Assembly: GCA_050742255.1 (NCBI GenBank)
Contig: JBOGHU010000031.1
Location: 1-11,814, forward strand
Length of the DNA: 11,814 nt
DNA from: JBOGHU01 sp050742255
GTDB taxonomy: Bacteria; Actinomycetota; Acidimicrobiia; Acidimicrobiales; CADCSY01
Reading direction: 5' to 3'
Part shown: piece after piece, positions 11,689-11,814 of the stretch
Position numbering within the stretch: the stretch's first letter is position 1
How the letters are laid out: each line of letters begins with the position of its first letter
Notes under the pieces: model-generated
Database searches by the model: none
The model's input: only the letters and a program-made list of their open reading frames with translations
Told to the model about the DNA's origin: nothing
Program-made: the position numbers and the translations under genes

Positions 11689-11814
11689 TCAGCGGAGGCG
11701 CACGGCCTGGATCTCGAACACCTCGAGGGGGATAGAGGCCTGGGTCAGCAGTCCTCCCACCGTCCCCGAGTCAGCCCCCAGGCGCCACTGCGCCGACCAC
11801 ACCTCCGACACGGT
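11689..11814 (-). CDS. C-terminal end of an unidentified protein, cut by right edge
   Basis: A minus-strand frame is open from the right window edge to TGA at 11689-11691, giving 41 residues. The visible end reads roughly SEVWSAQWRLGADSGTVGGL followed by LTQASIPLEVFEIQAVRLR. It mixes hydrophobic and polar residues like a folded domain end, with high GC in the third codon position. No family is recognised from so little sequence. It converges on the zinc-ribbon gene across the GC-rich hairpin. Part of the frame could be chance, since 41 codons in such GC-rich DNA are weak evidence alone, but the orientation and the terminator-like hairpin support a real gene. Confidence 0.5.
   Translation of the reverse strand, partial: TVSEVWSAQWRLGADSGTVGGLLTQASIPLEVFEIQAVRLR

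Overview
The window is very GC-rich bacterial chromosome (about three quarters G+C by eye, with many GTG starts and GTGA/ATGA gene overlaps). Gene order and protein types point to an actinobacterium, most likely near the Acidimicrobiia; that placement is inferred from order and protein style, not from a marker search. Most genes lie on the minus strand and are read from right to left.

Core block, minus strand, in order of transcription: yifB/comM (8553-10064), dprA (7396-8556), a XerC-type tyrosine recombinase (6416-7399), a secreted degenerate M23/LytM protein (5495-6337), then rpsB (2786-3694), tsf (1980-2789), pyrH (1205-1972), frr (651-1208), and the N-terminal part of a gene running off the left edge (1-593), in the position where cdsA is expected. 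This is the classic actinobacterial yifB-dprA-xer-M23-rpsB-tsf-pyrH-frr-cdsA arrangement. The right half handles DNA uptake and recombination plus an envelope protein. The left half is translation (S2, EF-Ts, ribosome recycling) with UMP kinase.

Between the M23 gene and rpsB, a three-gene minus-strand cassette interrupts the order: an organomercurial lyase (merB, 4774-5427), a short ECF-sigma-like protein that lacks region 2.4 and carries extra cysteines (4323-4781), and an ArsR/SmtB repressor with a CVCDL metal-binding helix (3975-4304). Its tight spacing suggests one operon for sensing and detoxifying organomercury or a related thiophilic metal. This is the most interesting part of the window. 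The sigma-like member is unusual and its role is unknown.

Right end, plus strand: a cupin gene (10242-10733) divergent from yifB, rpiB (10854-11309), a 37-residue single-pass membrane protein (11329-11442) too short for ordinary ORF calling, and a 70-residue zinc-ribbon-like protein (11432-11644) overlapping it. A GC-rich hairpin then separates these from the 3' end of a convergent minus-strand gene cut by the right edge (11689-11814). The main non-coding stretches are the rpsB leader (3695-3974), with a nested stem structure, and the yifB/cupin divergent region (10065-10241). No rRNA, tRNA, CRISPR array or insertion sequence was seen.
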